The notes: generated from the sequence alone by a model not told the origin. A stretch of DNA of 64,000 nucleotides from Macrosoma leucophasiata (GCA_036365455.1 JAWQUS010000001.1:23105001-23169000); one strand, 5' to 3'; numbered from the stretch's first letter, positions 30,769 through 41,503 are shown. Made by a program: numbers and translations.

Positions 30769-31110
30769 AAAGACTTCGGTAGCTCATTTGAAATAGCGGC
30801 TGGACTAGATTCCCAGTGGCCGCAAGTTCGAGTCTCGCCTGAAGTCAATTTGAAGTCCATATTTCTTTAAGAAAATTTATTTCACTAGCATGTATGTATG
30901 TATGTATGTATGTATCTTCACGCCAGGTCCCTAACGGGGTAGGCAGAAAGTGTAGAGCGCCAGATATCCCGGTTCTGACAAACCTCTCGTGCCTCGTCTA
31001 CCTTCATCATTCTCTTCATACATGCACGCCGATTCCTAAGACTTTTGACCCCACTAGCATGTGTTAATGCGAAATAATATAAAAACAGTCTAAAATTTGT
31101 TACCCAATCA
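30769..31110 (+). mobile_element. SINE-P copy 3, split by LINE-C
   Basis: The head 'gacttcggtagctcatttga' and 'gccgcaagttcgagtctcgc' is followed by 'catatttctttaagaaaatt'. The tail 'cactagcatgtgttaatgcg' resumes after the LINE-C insertion. Confidence 0.75.
30894..31051 (-). mobile_element. LINE-C 3' end inserted in SINE-P
   Basis: A (TATG)n tail then 'tatcttcacgccaggtccct' to 'cctaagacttttgacc'. Perfect duplication CACTAGCATGT at 30883-30893 and 31052-31062. Only ~158 bp of the LINE was copied. Confidence 0.9.
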
Positions 31111-31436
31111 GCACTACCTTCCAAACCTATGATTATGCAAAAATTCGCATTACAAACAAAATTAAATGACGGTCGCAACTACACGTTTGGCGTCCGCTGA
31201 TTAATATTCAGGTGGCAACGTCGAATGGTGATGTGTAATTATAATCTTATTAAGGCGTGTGCGATGACAATCAGGTGACGTATAGGCCAATTTATTAAGC
31301 AATAGACATCTAATTGAGGAAGAAAATTGGTGTCCTTATTGCCTTGAATGTGTTTATTATAGAAATATGAATAATTGAAAATTACGTTAGTGTTTTTGTG
31401 TTACCATATAAGTATTTTTAAATATTTGTTTTTACA
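31111..31436. other. No recognised feature
   Basis: Unassigned. Confidence 0.35.
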
Positions 31437-31976
31437 CTTTTTAGGGTTCCGTACCTTAAAAGGAAAAAAGGAACCCTTATAGGATCACTCGTGCGTCTGT
31501 CTGGCTGTCCGTCTGTCCGTCTGTCACAGCCAATTTGCTCCGAAACTACTCGACCGATTGAGTTGAAATTTGATAAATATATGTAAATTGGTGACCCAAA
31601 GATGAACACGTCAAGTAAAATAATAAATTTTAAACAGGAGGGCCACTTTCGGGAGTAAACTCGTTAACTGTGTCGTGTGACATATCTAATGAAAGAGGTT
31701 GTTGTCAGCATCTCAGATATATATTTTTTTTATAATTTTTGCATAAACAAATTTGAAGTTATTTAAGAAAAACGACGAAAATTGACCATTTCCCCCCCTT
31801 ATCTCCGAAACTACTGAACTAAAAATTTTGAAAAAAAATGTGGAAAATAGTTCATTGGCTATAGATTACTGGAAAACCTATAAGAAGTTTGAGTATTCAA
31901 ATTAAAACACATAAAATTTAGATTATGTACGGAACCCTCACCACGCGAGTCGAACTCGCACTTGACCGGATTTTTA
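31437..31976 (-). repeat. Repeat E copy 2
   Basis: 'ttttagggttccgtacctta' to 'gagtcgaactcgcacttgac', the reverse of E copy 1 across its whole length, with the CTGT simple repeat at 31490-31530. Confidence 0.8.
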
Positions 31977-32375
31977 AAAATTATACACTTAATTAAAAAT
32001 ACTTATTAAAAATAAGAACAATGTCATAAAAATAAACCTTTTCAAGATGATCCCCTCCGATCACGGTTATAAACATGCTGGCTCCGTGAGTTAAGTTTTA
32101 AAAATAGTTTTAATCTAATTAATGTAATGTTTGTTGGTAATTCAAAAGTAAACAAACTTTTTAATCTATGACTTGTACATCGTTTATATATCTATGTATT
32201 TTTTATATTGATAAAATTTTATATTTTTATATATATGTGTATATATATATGTATATATATTCTTATAGTTATATACATACTTATATATTACATATCTATG
32301 AATTCAGTTTATTTTCTATTCATTTATTTTACCATTTATATTATGTATTTATTCTCTACGTACTTAATATGGATA
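31977..32375. other. AT-rich, including a TA/TATG tract
   Basis: 32220-32290 is a degenerate (TA)n/(TATATG)n tract. The overlapping 70-codon frames there are low-complexity artefacts. Confidence 0.5.
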
Positions 32376-32525
32376 TATTGTAACCTCTCAGCACCTATTC
32401 TTCCTTTTTCATTACAACCCGAAGGTTGACTGGTTTGATAATGCCCTGGTTGCATTAAGTCCGCCTTATGTGCCTATTATTCGTGTGCATTGAAGTTAAA
32501 TATATAAATAAATTAATTAATATAA
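32376..32525 (+). repeat. LINE 3' end (AATAAA-type tail)
   Basis: 'ctcagcacctattcttcctt', 'cattaagtccgccttatgtg' and a terminal 'taaatatataaataaattaa' are the familiar distal sequence of a lepidopteran non-LTR element. A minus fragment of the same block lies at 50320-50360. Confidence 0.5.
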
Positions 32526-32529
32526 GTTG

Positions 32530-32610
32530 CCAAAACCTACATTAGGTACCATCGGAACACGATAATTCTGAACACTACTATCTGGCGGATATATATAATT
32601 ATAGTTAATG
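32530..32610 (-). repeat. Repeat A fragment
   Basis: 'catcggaacacgataattct' and 'gaacactactatctggcgg' only. Confidence 0.5.
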
Positions 32611-32929
32611 GGTACTCCCATTGATTACACTCTCGAGCGACAACTCAGGAAAAGTCTTATTATAGACCCAAATAAACCAGACACACATTCAACGTGGACT
32701 GAATGCTTGTTTGCAAATTTTATAGCAATCAAAACATGATATCCAGGTATTCGAAAATAGGGATTACATTTAAATAATAATTTAAAGACGAAGAAAACAC
32801 GACAACTTCATTGACTCTACAGTTGATAGCCAATTCATCGTATTTAAGACTTCAACGCGCGTCGTTTTACTGGTTCATAGTCACAGAATAATATAATAAT
32901 ATGTCAAAGTGCATTAATAATATAAATAA

Positions 32930-33144
32930 ATAAAATAAAAATAAAATACGCTTACACTCACAGCCCCACAGTAGGTATAAACCTGTGTCGTGGGTGCCGT
33001 TGTACACATACAACACATACACAAACACCCAGACCCGAAACAAATATCTGTAGGCCATACAAATATTTGTTCCGGTGCGGGGATCAAACCCGCGACCCTT
33101 CGAATCAAACGGTGGTTTCGCACCGCTGGACTAACCGGGTCGTC
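32930..33144 (-). mobile_element. SINE-O copy 2
   Basis: The head on minus starts GACGACCCGGTTAGTCCAGC, with a B-box-like GGTTTGATCCC. The body motif 'ctacagatatttgtttcggg' and 'gcacccacgacacagg' is shared with copy 1. The left side ends in an A-rich tail (on minus). Confidence 0.75.
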
Positions 33145-33280
33145 TATGTTATATGTTAAGTGCAAAGATGAATCTTTGGGTTGTTTGATAACATGTTAGG
33201 TTGTGGTGACGATTATTAAACATGTTTTTCAATTATTTTAGGAGGATGTATCATAAAATAATACATGTTTATTGTTTCAG

Positions 33281-33332
33281 CGAGGGATTGTTCACGTGCC
33301 CGGTGAACGCGTCTCCAGTGGATTACGCAAAG
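33281..33332 (+). CDS. Candidate internal coding exon (52 nt)
   Basis: Preceded by 'catgtttattgtttcag', a good pyrimidine-tract acceptor, and followed by GTAAGTGCAG, a consensus donor. It is GC-rich in AT-rich surroundings. Of three frames, one stops; the frame needed by the exon at 7452 reads (S)-E-G-L-F-T-C-P-V-N-A-S-P-V-D-Y-A-K and ends exactly on a codon boundary. The joined 87 nt is open. The protein family is not recognised. It is not part of any repeat family identified here. Confidence 0.55.
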
Positions 33333-33378
33333 GTAAGTGCAGTAAGTAGTATGTATGGTTCACAAAATTAGAACTTTA

Positions 33379-33702
33379 ACGTAACGTAACTTCACGCCTG
33401 TAATCCCCGAAGGGGTAGGCAGAGGTAAATGCATGTATTCAAGCATACATGCAAACACCCACGATTCGCCGGTTACGTTTTGACCCATGTAACAGGTGGC
33501 GAGCCTGTTGACATCTCCGGGCACATTACCAAACTTTGAGGTACTGGGAAATTTCCAGAAAATGGAAAAATCCCAATAGAACCAGAGATAAAGGTTTTTT
33601 TTTTTTCACCATTATCTCTGATAACCCCCTACCCGGGAATCGAACCCAGGACCTCAGCGTAGTAGTAGTGGCCTGCTACCACTAGGCTACCGAGGCAGTT
33701 AA
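33379..33702 (-). mobile_element. SINE-B copy 6
   Basis: Starts 47 bp after the exon donor. 'aacgtaacgtaacttcacgc' to 'ggctaccgaggcagtt'. Intact A and B boxes on minus. A T-run of ~11 near 33597 interrupts the body. Possible imperfect duplication AACTTTA/AACTTCA. Confidence 0.9.
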
Positions 33703-34374
33703 CTTCAAGATGTAAAAAAAATATTAAAACCATAAAATTGTATATGGGCTTTGAAAACATTTTTTTTGTATTAATCTAGCCATGATTCTTTGTTAAAAAT
33801 ACATAGTTTGAAAATATATTTTTTGTATGAATATAGGTATATTAATTCATCAAAAACATTAATGACTTATCAACTTTAATACAATAATTAAAAAGTAGAA
33901 CAACAACAGAAAAGATAAAAAATTGCATTAGAGCCTAAAAGATGGCGCTTCCAGAGCTACAGAGAGACGCCGCGACACAGCGTGGGTGGTCACGCGCAGC
34001 ATAACAACGTGGTTTGAACAGCTGCCGCTAGATGTCGCTCACCACATGCAGTTGTTGAAACAATATTTATTGCTCCAAAAAATGAACCCGTAGGGCGTTT
34101 GTAAAAACAAGACTCAGTCAAAGAAAAACAACACCATTCACTAATATAAAATTAAGTTTTCACATATGCCATGTGCTCAGTGCATAACCTAAAATGTTAA
34201 CTTTTAATTATTTCTTCGATTTTTCGTCGCTATTCATCTATAAAATTAATATCTGTAGGTTGTATTATTAGGCGTAAGTGAGTTGTAAATAACTGAAAAA
34301 CATACGTACGTAACGTACGTACGAATATATTTATTTATTTAATAATTAAAAAAAATAATAAATATTACATATAA
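33703..34374. other. Unassigned, with a GC-rich patch
   Basis: 33940-34050 is GC-richer, with paired words 'agatggcgct' and 'agatgtcgct' ~85 bp apart. No frame is supported. Confidence 0.35.
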
Positions 34375-34686
34375 CAGCCTCGGTAGCCTAGTGGTAGCAG
34401 GCCACTACTACTACGCTTAGGTCCTGGGTTCAATTCCCGGGTAGAGGGTTATCAGAGAAAGTGGTTCAAAGTCCTTTATTTCTGGTTTAATTAAGATTTT
34501 TCCATTATCTGGAAATTTCCCAGTACCTCGAAGTTTGGTAATGTGCCTGGAGATGTCAACAGGCTCGCCACCTGTTACATAGGCCAAAAACGTGACCGGC
34601 GAATCGTGGGTGTTTGAATGTATCCCTGAATGCATGCATTTACCTCTGCCTACCCCTTCGGGGATTACAGGCGTAAAGTAACGTTT
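34375..34686 (+). mobile_element. SINE-B copy 7
   Basis: 'cagcctcggtagcctagtgg' to 'attacaggcgtaaagtaacg'. The B box is mutated to GGTTCAATTCC. Similar A-rich words (aattaaaaaaaataat) flank both ends, consistent with a duplication. Confidence 0.9.
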
Positions 34687-34771
34687 AATTAAAAAAATAA
34701 TATTCCTTATTTTCATAAGCTTTTGTTCACAGTATGGAGCTACAAAAACAAATAAAAAAAAGTGAAATAAA

Positions 34772-35131
34772 ATGTTTGTTTTGATTCATGCCCGAGATAT
34801 CTATGTAGTACCAAATGAAATAGTTGTATATTTTATTAGTCCATCTTATTTATTCTTAGAAGACTTTATCTTGACTTGGAATAAAAAAATAAAGTGTATG
34901 TCCATACATCCATACATGGAATTAAATCGTTTCTATAGGTACTTTAACTGTGGGAGATCACGAATTAAGAGTCCAAACATTTGTGCTGCTGTCATTAATA
35001 TTAAGGAAGCAGATGATACGGAATGGTTTGTAAGTGGCCGTGTTGACTTCTCTCACTTGTCGGTTCTCACGACTTGCGCGGGCGCATGTTGCACTGAGCT
35101 TAACACCGGAGTGAAACGGACATCAATTTAA
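34772..35131 (+). other. Orphan 119-codon frame, uncertain
   Basis: The longest frame outside LINEs. Its C-terminal half (FNCGRSRIKSPNICAAVI..., then TEWFVSGRVDFSHLS and CAGACCTELNTG) is less AT-biased than its start, which is Ile/Phe/Tyr-rich and probably random. The stop overlaps an AATAAA (~35131). No homology is recognised, and the frame does not continue the exon-2 phase through the 'ctatag' acceptor at ~34940. It could be a decayed gene, a transposon ORF tail or chance. Confidence 0.2.
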
Positions 35132-35526
35132 ATAAAATTTAAGTGTTTTTTGGCGTAAAATTTGTTTTCACGGATTTATCTAGTGTATATTAAACTAATC
35201 AACAATCAGATTTTTAGTTGTTTACAGCATCCATGGTCTCGTATGACAGAGTATGGTTACATTTGTCTGAAAGCAGTTTGATCGTTATTTGCAGTTAATC
35301 AATCGATTTCGTGAATACCTTTCATAAAGTTCGTAAATCCGCAAAAGTCACTTTATCTGCATGAGTGTAGCTTGCGGAAACCTAAGAAGTTTAAGGCCTT
35401 TTTGCTAGTTGGATTTCCCTTTCGTAGGTTCCCTTTTTATGTGGTAGAGGTCCGTTTAGAGCTGTATTCAGACTGTACGAGTTACAAGTATATACCTGAA
35501 ACATTTAGGACTAAATCTCATAGTCA
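35132..35526. other. No recognised feature
   Basis: Unassigned. Confidence 0.35.
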
Positions 35527-35745
35527 TACAACAAGCATGCAGTTCAGATGACTTCAACTTATAGAAACCTACACAAAAACCATATTTAAAATGCAAATGT
35601 CTAAGTCTACGTTATTTTGCCTCTTTGACAGTTATTGTGGATATAATCGAATAAATGTGCTGAATATTTGGTGACAGATGTATTGGGAGATTAGGTGATC
35701 CCTATGTCCTTGAGTTTCAAGACTTTGACCACCAGTAATTTTGTT
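35527..35745 (-). repeat. Repeat A (diverged subfamily), decayed
   Basis: 'caacaagcatgcagttcaga', 'tgcctctttgacagttattg' and 'accaccagtaat' in the expected order. Confidence 0.55.
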
Positions 35746-35876
35746 TCTTAACCCCTGTTGATAATGCCATAAACCTAGATGAAAGAATTTGCCTGAAAAG
35801 CCGTCGCCATGATAGTATCATTAATATTATGATCAAATCACAAATTGCTGTCTCTTTAGAGTCAAATTATGTTTGT

Positions 35877-35930
35877 TTATGTATCTTCATACCAAGTCCT
35901 TTACGGGGTAGGCAGAGAGTTCTGTTACAT
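35877..35930 (-). repeat. LINE-C 3' end fragment
   Basis: 'tatgtatcttcataccaagt' and 'cggggtaggcagagagt', with diverged bases in the hairpin. Confidence 0.55.
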
Positions 35931-36465
35931 TAACATTATCAGATACTTAATCTTAAAATGTTTTAATTTAAGACCATTTCACTCCTGGACAAGTGTGGAG
36001 AAAACATCTATAGATTACAATTAGCACATTAGACAGGGACGGGTATAGTGTCGATAGACCGGTAACGTGATCAGGGTTACCAATTTTCGATCACAGTGGC
36101 ATAATTTCAAGAATTGTAAATAATGTTTTGTATATGTTTTCCGTGACATATTGCAATTTATGATTGGACAGTGTTAAAAACAATATTAATTAAATTAGGT
36201 GGGGTCTCGGCCGAAATCAATTTATCTTTTCAAATCACTTAATTCACTCGCATGTGTTATAAGGAAAAATACAATATTAAAAATAGTCCCAAAGCTTTTT
36301 TATTTGTTTTATAAATTATTCTGTAAAAGTGACCTCTGTATTTGTAAATTACTTATTTTAGTCACACTTTCATGTTTGGGTGTTTGATTTACAAAATTAT
36401 GTGTATTATAAAATTTGAACTCAATCGGTCCAGTATTTTTTAAGCTAAAGGGCTAATAAATAAAA
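35931..36465. other. Mostly unassigned, with a SINE-P tail piece
   Basis: 36225-36265 (cacttaattcactcgcatgt) resembles the SINE-P tail. Confidence 0.3.
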
Positions 36466-36665
36466 AAAACTAGCTTTTGCTCGCGTCTGCGTGTACTTAA
36501 AAATTTCCTAACAAACTTGTGAACAGGGTAAAAATTATCCTACGTGTAACAACCAATTATTATTATACTCTACCTGTGTAGTTCATCAAAATCTGACCAG
36601 CCGTTTTAACGTGAATTAGCAACAAACAAACATCCATTTTCACATTTACAAAAAGTAATAAAGAT
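36466..36665 (+). repeat. Dispersed repeat, F-like
   Basis: 'actagcttttgctcgcgtct', 'gaccagccgttttaacgtga' and 'acaaacaaacatccattttc' are the usual sequence blocks of this repeat type. Confidence 0.55.
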
Positions 36666-36689
36666 AAGTAAAGAAATATATAGCTTAAG

Positions 36690-36830
36690 TTGAAGTGGCA
36701 GCCCTACGAGTGATGAGAGAGCAAGACGACAATGCCGACTTGCCGACCGGTTAGCATTGCAAGGCCGCGGGGTGAGTGACACGCGCGCACTTTGCGTGCT
36801 GAACAACCATATTTTGGTTTGCCAGACACT
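36690..36830. other. GC-rich patch without supported frame
   Basis: 'gacttgccgaccggttagca', 'aggccgcggggtgagtgaca'. All three plus frames from the 'atatag' at ~36682 stop early. A 66-codon minus frame has no motif. Confidence 0.25.
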
Positions 36831-37116
36831 ATTGATTTTTAATTGACGTATTATCGAATAATCATCGATTGGGCGTGCGTGTAACGTGCATTGCTTTTAC
36901 TGCTGTTGCGAATCTTGGAGCACGTCCGGATACGAAGGACCAAAGACGTGGATTTGTTAGGACGCTCGTAATAAGATTTATTTTGATAGTTATGTAACTT
37001 TTAGTGCCAGAGCTCTGGTTGTGGAGTTTGATCATGTAAATACTGTTCTATATCTGACTTACATTCGTATATATAATGATAGCATTATGTATAATACCAG
37101 TCGCGTTATGTATAAT

Positions 37117-37440
37117 ACAGAAGCGCGCATGGCCCGGGGGCTGGTGTAGATCATAAGCGATCTACTCGGTTAAGCACTACGGGCGCGGTCGGGTATTGTG
37201 ATGGGTGACCGCTAGTGGCAAATTAAAATGCGCGTTTCCGTGCTTCGGAGGGCACGTTAAGCCGTCGGTCCCGGTTGCTATCGAGAGATAGTAGTTGTTA
37301 AACCTTGTCGGAGGTCTTATGGGCGGTTTAAAAACATTCGACAGCGGGTTGGCCACTAACCCACCCACCTCCACCAATCCGCATTGGAGCAGCGTGGTGG
37401 AGTAAGCTCCAGACCTCCCCCCAAAAAGGGGAGAGATTCG
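37117..37440 (-). repeat. Repeat G copy 2
   Basis: 'gaagcgcgcatggcccgggg' to 'aaaaggggagagattcgtgc', the reverse complement of copy 1. More complete in the middle (cgacagcgggttggccacta). Confidence 0.75.
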
Positions 37441-37551
37441 TGCGTAAGTATTATTATATTATATAATACCAGTCGGTTGATTATAATAGTTTAAGTGCTA
37501 AATGTCAAATTGTAAGACGTTACTACTAAAAACTACTCATTGCTCTTGTTT

Positions 37552-37725
37552 ATTACTGGTGGTAGAGTTCCAAGTGAAGGAGATTGAGAACGTAGTCCTA
37601 ATTAATCCTTTCAAATTTCATATAAACCAAATCAATTCCTTCATAGAAGAAAAAGAAAAATCAATTCGTCATTCACTTAGCAGAGTTCCAAGTGCAGGCA
37701 CTACTGAAAAGAACTTCGCTACTGA
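37552..37725 (-). repeat. LINE-T fragment next to an A 5' stub
   Basis: 37552-37585 is the first ~30 bp of A (actggtggtagagttccaag, plus sense). 37612-37725 matches LINE-T (caattccttcatagaagaaa; tcacttagcagagttccaag). The two share 'gagttccaagtg', a possible junction homology. Confidence 0.5.
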
Positions 37726-37740
37726 TCAGCATTATCGGTA

Positions 37741-38039
37741 GTTTTTTTTTTTTTTTTTTTTATGTAATTGATGTGGCAAACAAGCATGCAGTTCACATTG
37801 ATGTTAAGTGATAACTGCAGCCTATAGACACCCACACAAAGACCAAGGTCAAAATGCAAATGCGTTACCACTCCTGAGGCCTAAGGTGTTATGCCTCTGT
37901 GCCGGAAATTACAGGGCCGTACATTACCACCTGACCGGAACACGATAGTGCTGAACACTACCATTTAGTGGCAAGTAAATCAGGTAATGCGGTGGTGCCT
38001 ACGCCCGCGAGCTCCGTCACTGGAGCTCTACCACCAGTA
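37741..38039 (-). mobile_element. Repeat A, full length
   Basis: T-run of 20, 'atgtaattgatgtggcaaac' to 'gagctctaccaccagtaa'. GGTAG on both sides is a possible short duplication. Confidence 0.9.
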
Positions 38040-38040
38040 A

Positions 38041-38205
38041 GGTAGTGTTCAGCAAATCTCTTTATATCTCAGCATCGTCTTCCCGTTGGATGGTAATGTA
38101 GGTGTGGCTCCATAAAAACTATCACAGATACGTAACAACTAAGGTCTCAAGGGTGGCAACGTATCTCCATTTTAACCTCTGATTTTTGTGTAGAAAGATA
38201 CCTAA
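38041..38205 (+). repeat. Repeat A (diverged subfamily) fragment
   Basis: 'ggtagtgttcagcaaatctc', 'aaaactatcacagatacgta' and 'ggtctcaagggtggcaacgt'. Confidence 0.55.
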
Positions 38206-38250
38206 TGTTACTGTTGTTCGTGATTTCGAAAACGTTATAAAAGTGAAGTG

Positions 38251-38540
38251 AACTGCCTCAGTAGCCTAGTGATAGCAGGCCACTGCTACTACGCTGGAGG
38301 TCCTGGGTTCGATTCTCGGGTCTCGGGATATCAGAGATAACGGTTTAAAATCCTTTATCTCTCCAATGATGTAGGTACATCGGATTTTGGTAATGTGCCC
38401 GGAGATGGCAACAGGCTCGCCACCTGTTACATGGGTCAAAAACGTAACCGGCGAATCGTGGGTGTTTGCATGTATGTGTGAATGCATGCATTTACCTCTG
38501 CCTAACCCTTCGGGGGTTACAGGCGTGAAGTTTCGTTTTA
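38251..38540 (+). mobile_element. SINE-B copy 8
   Basis: 'aactgcctcagtagcctagt' to 'acaggcgtgaagtttcg'. Internal deletion in the 'ttctattgggatttttcc' region and a mutated B box (GGTTCGATTCT). Confidence 0.85.
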
Positions 38541-38599
38541 TGAAAGTGATGTCGATACACAGGTTAAAGCTTTCCATCAATGGTGCAAAATCAAAATAA

Positions 38600-39012
38600 A
38601 ATCATCAATGTAGCTACGACCAAGCTATCAAGGCGGCCTAACCGCACCTATCCAATTATTTAGCGCTACGGTTCCAATGAAAAAACATTGTTATGTGACC
38701 TTTAGCAATAACACTGAGGAGAAAAAAAGAACTATGAATCATTTTCGTGTTTAATGGATAACATTTAGTGTGGTCATGATTGTTGACTGAGGGAATGCCA
38801 ACGTTTATGGACCTGTCTCTATAAAAGGCGAGTTATTGCAGCAAAGTTACATTTGAGAATGTGACATTATTTTGAGTTTCGTAATAATATTTTAGTGCGT
38901 GGCTGGTTGGATGTCATTAAGTTCTTAAAGTTCATTACTTTGTGTGTTCGTTCTTTCAATACCCGTATCAGTTTTGAAGACGTTTAGTCACCGTTTGCTC
39001 GAAACTGGTAGT
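38600..39012. other. No recognised feature
   Basis: Unassigned. Confidence 0.35.
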
Positions 39013-39290
39013 TTTTTTTAATGTGATGGAAGTGGCAAGCAAGCATGGATGAGTGCAGACTGCAGCTTATGGACACCCACACAAAGACCAAGGTCAAAAT
39101 GCAGATGCGTGGTAACGCACTCCGGAGGCCTTAGGTGTTATGCCTCTGTACCGGCAATTACAGGGCCGTACATTACTACCTGACCGGAACACGATAGTGC
39201 TGAATACTACCATTTAGCGGCAAGTAAATTAGGTAATGCGGTGGTGCCTACGCCCGCGTGCTCCGTCACTGGAGCTCTACTACCAGTAAA
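39013..39290 (-). mobile_element. Repeat A, full length
   Basis: 'tttaatgtgatggaagtggc' to 'gagctctactaccagtaaag'. 'ttcacattgatgttaag' is deleted. Confidence 0.85.
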
Positions 39291-39304
39291 GTTTTGATTG
39301 ATAT

Positions 39305-39430
39305 TATTTTTATTATAGTGGCAAAGCATACAGTTCACATAAATGCCAAGTGGCTTCTGCAGCCTATCTGTCACACTTGAGGCCTACCTACGTTGTTTTG
39401 CCTTTGCGATAGTTATCTAACCGGGACAGG
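39305..39430 (-). repeat. Repeat A (diverged subfamily), invaded by a younger A
   Basis: 'tatagtggcaaagcatacag' to 'gatagttatctaaccgggac'. The sequence breaks where the next A copy begins. Confidence 0.55.
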
Positions 39431-39717
39431 ATATATTTTTTTATGTAATGGAAGTATCAAACAAGCATGCAGTTCACATTGATGTTAAGTGACGACTGCA
39501 GCCTATAGACACTCACACAAAGACCAAGGTCAAAATGCAGATGCGTTACCAATCCTGAGGCCTAAGGTGTTGCCTCTGTGCCGGAAATTACAGGGCCGTA
39601 CATTGCCACCTGATCGGAATACGATAGTGCTGAACACTACCATTTAGCAGCAAGTATATTAGTTAATGCGGTGGTGCCTACGCCCACGAGCTCCATCACT
39701 AGAGCTCTACTACCAGT
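39431..39717 (-). mobile_element. Repeat A, full length
   Basis: 'tttatgtaatggaagtatca' to 'gctctactaccagttagatc'. Confidence 0.9.
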
Positions 39718-40407
39718 TAGATCTAGTGATTGTTACAAATGAAAGGTATAAGTGTGTTGTAAAAAGAAAACTTTCCATTTTACACTCGATTCCAATTAAA
39801 AAAACACGCATGTCAAAGGGACCATCCACAAGTAATCAATAGCAAAAGTTTTACGGCCATGATAATAAAAATTGCAGTCATACTTTCTCATGCTTTCCCA
39901 TAAACTATAGGAGAGCATGGACACATTCCGCACGCATGCGCAGTTCACACGCGGTCGATTTCAAATTCAATTACAAATGGAACTGCAATAGGGTTATCAG
40001 ATCGAAATTTGAAATGACCTGACATGAAAAACTAGGTTTTTTAAATTCGTTCTTCTTTTAAATAAACACAGGGAAGTGTGGGGGAAGGGATGATTAAATT
40101 CAAAATAATTAGACTATTTTTTTAACATTTAATGGCATTGCTTGTTATGCATATTGCCAGTGTCAAGTAAAACTATATTTCGTATTCCTAATAAGCAAGG
40201 TAAAAGTCAGAGTCAGTTAGTCAATTATTTATCAGTCCGTCAGTCAGAGTCACAGTAACTCGAGTAAAGCGATGGCTACTTTACCTGAACATTTACAGTG
40301 AAGTTTTGGAGGCAACCCATAAGAACGTGTTTTCGAACTGTTATTCGATTTCACTAAACACGGGCGCTATAATAAGCCTAAATCAAACAAAATGCCACCA
40401 ACTTTAT
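39718..40407. other. No recognised feature
   Basis: Unassigned, AT-rich. Confidence 0.35.
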
Positions 40408-40760
40408 TTAATACTAGCTGTGCCCGCGACTTCGTCCACGTGAGAAAAAATATGATTGTTCAGTATCTACCCGGACGAAGTCGTGGGCGCAGCTAGTATA
40501 AAAGTAGCCTAAGTTACACCTTATTACATCAGCTATCTGCCAGTGAAAGACCCGTCAAAATCGGAGACACTCAATTTCTATTTATTTGCATGTAGGTATG
40601 TATGTATGTATGGGGATAAAAGTAGCTTAAGTTACTCCTTGTCACATCAGCTATCTGCCAGTGAAAGTTCCGTCAAAATCGGCAAAGCCGTTCCCAAGAT
40701 TAGCCCCGCCAAACAGACAGACAGACAGACATATAGACAGACAAACAGACAAAAATTGTA
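40408..40760 (+). repeat. F-like repeats with inverted ends and an internal duplication
   Basis: 'ctagctgtgcccgcgacttc' (40413) is inverted at 40470-40500 (gacgaagtcgtgggcgcagc), giving ~25-bp arms. The block 'cacatcagctatctgccagt' plus 'cgtcaaaatcgg' occurs twice (40501-40563 and 40617-40682). Ends in (ACAG)n. Confidence 0.6.
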
Positions 40761-41149
40761 AAAAATGTTCTTCTGGTATATGTACCGTGTATACATACAT
40801 ATGCATTTAGTAAAAAGCTATTATTTTAATATTACAAACAGACACTCCAATTTTATTTATTTGTATAGATAACTCAAAAATACACCAATATTATGAAATA
40901 AAATAAGAGCACCACACGCATCTTTCAAGCTTCCCGCCAAAAATAATTAGACTAGTTATAAACTAATTCGATTCTTGTATTGTTCGTTAGTATCTTGTTT
41001 CAAAATACAAAATACGCGAGCTTTTCCGTTACTCATTAATTGATTAAGTGATTGAGTGACTGATAAACATACAACTAAAACTAATGACCATAGAGTGCTA
41101 AAATTAAGCATGTCTATCGCTTAAAAAGCGTTTTCTTATGTTGGAGAGG
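40761..41149. other. No recognised feature
   Basis: AT-rich. Confidence 0.35.
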
Positions 41150-41245
41150 TAGGTGGCAAACAAGCATGTAGCTCACATTGATGTTAAGTGATGACTGCAG
41201 CCTATAGACATCTAGCTAGATAAAAACCAGAGATCAAGATCAATT
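41150..41245 (-). repeat. Repeat A 3' fragment
   Basis: 'gaggtaggtggcaaacaagc' to 'aaaaccagagatcaagatc'. Confidence 0.65.
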
Positions 41246-41440
41246 TCCATTCTATTATATAAAAAAAATTTTTTTTTTCAACCCGATTTAAGAATCTGAT
41301 CCCATTCCGGCGAATGGTAGCCCTACTCGAAAGACGATCCGTTAGTTTATCGTCTAGTATGAATGCATCTTAATTTAGCAGTTATGATCAATATAATTTA
41401 TTGGTTAGAGCTATACCTAATGACATACGGTTCTTTTCAG

Positions 41441-41503
41441 GTTCAGTCAGTATGTCCCACGGCTGATCTGAATGTGTTCCCAGATCAGCTTCATGTCAAG
41501 TAG
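41441..41503 (+). CDS. Speculative terminal exon in exon-2 phase
   Basis: Preceded by 'acatacggttcttttcag', a good acceptor. The phase-0 frame expected after the exon at 33281-33332 is open for 20 codons (V-Q-S-V-C-P-T-A-D-L-N-V-F-P-D-Q-L-H-V-K) to TAG at 41501; the other two frames stop within 10 codons. Against it: a frame this short is open by chance often, no poly(A) signal follows closely, and the segment overlaps two perfect hairpins (ctgatctg/cagatcag and gtcaagtaga/tctacttgac). Confidence 0.2.
   Translation, partial: VQSVCPTADLNVFPDQLHVK

Noticed and set aside
30893..31178. 86-codon minus frame as a gene
   Set aside because: Its C-terminal half is the LINE-C 3' end (same residues as at 9930 and 8257) fused by chance to upstream sequence.
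32168..32429. Overlapping Tyr/Ile-rich frames of ~70 codons
   Set aside because: Low-complexity TA/TATG tract.
36690..36830. GC-rich segment as an exon of the plus-strand gene
   Set aside because: All three frames after the nearest acceptor stop within about ten codons.
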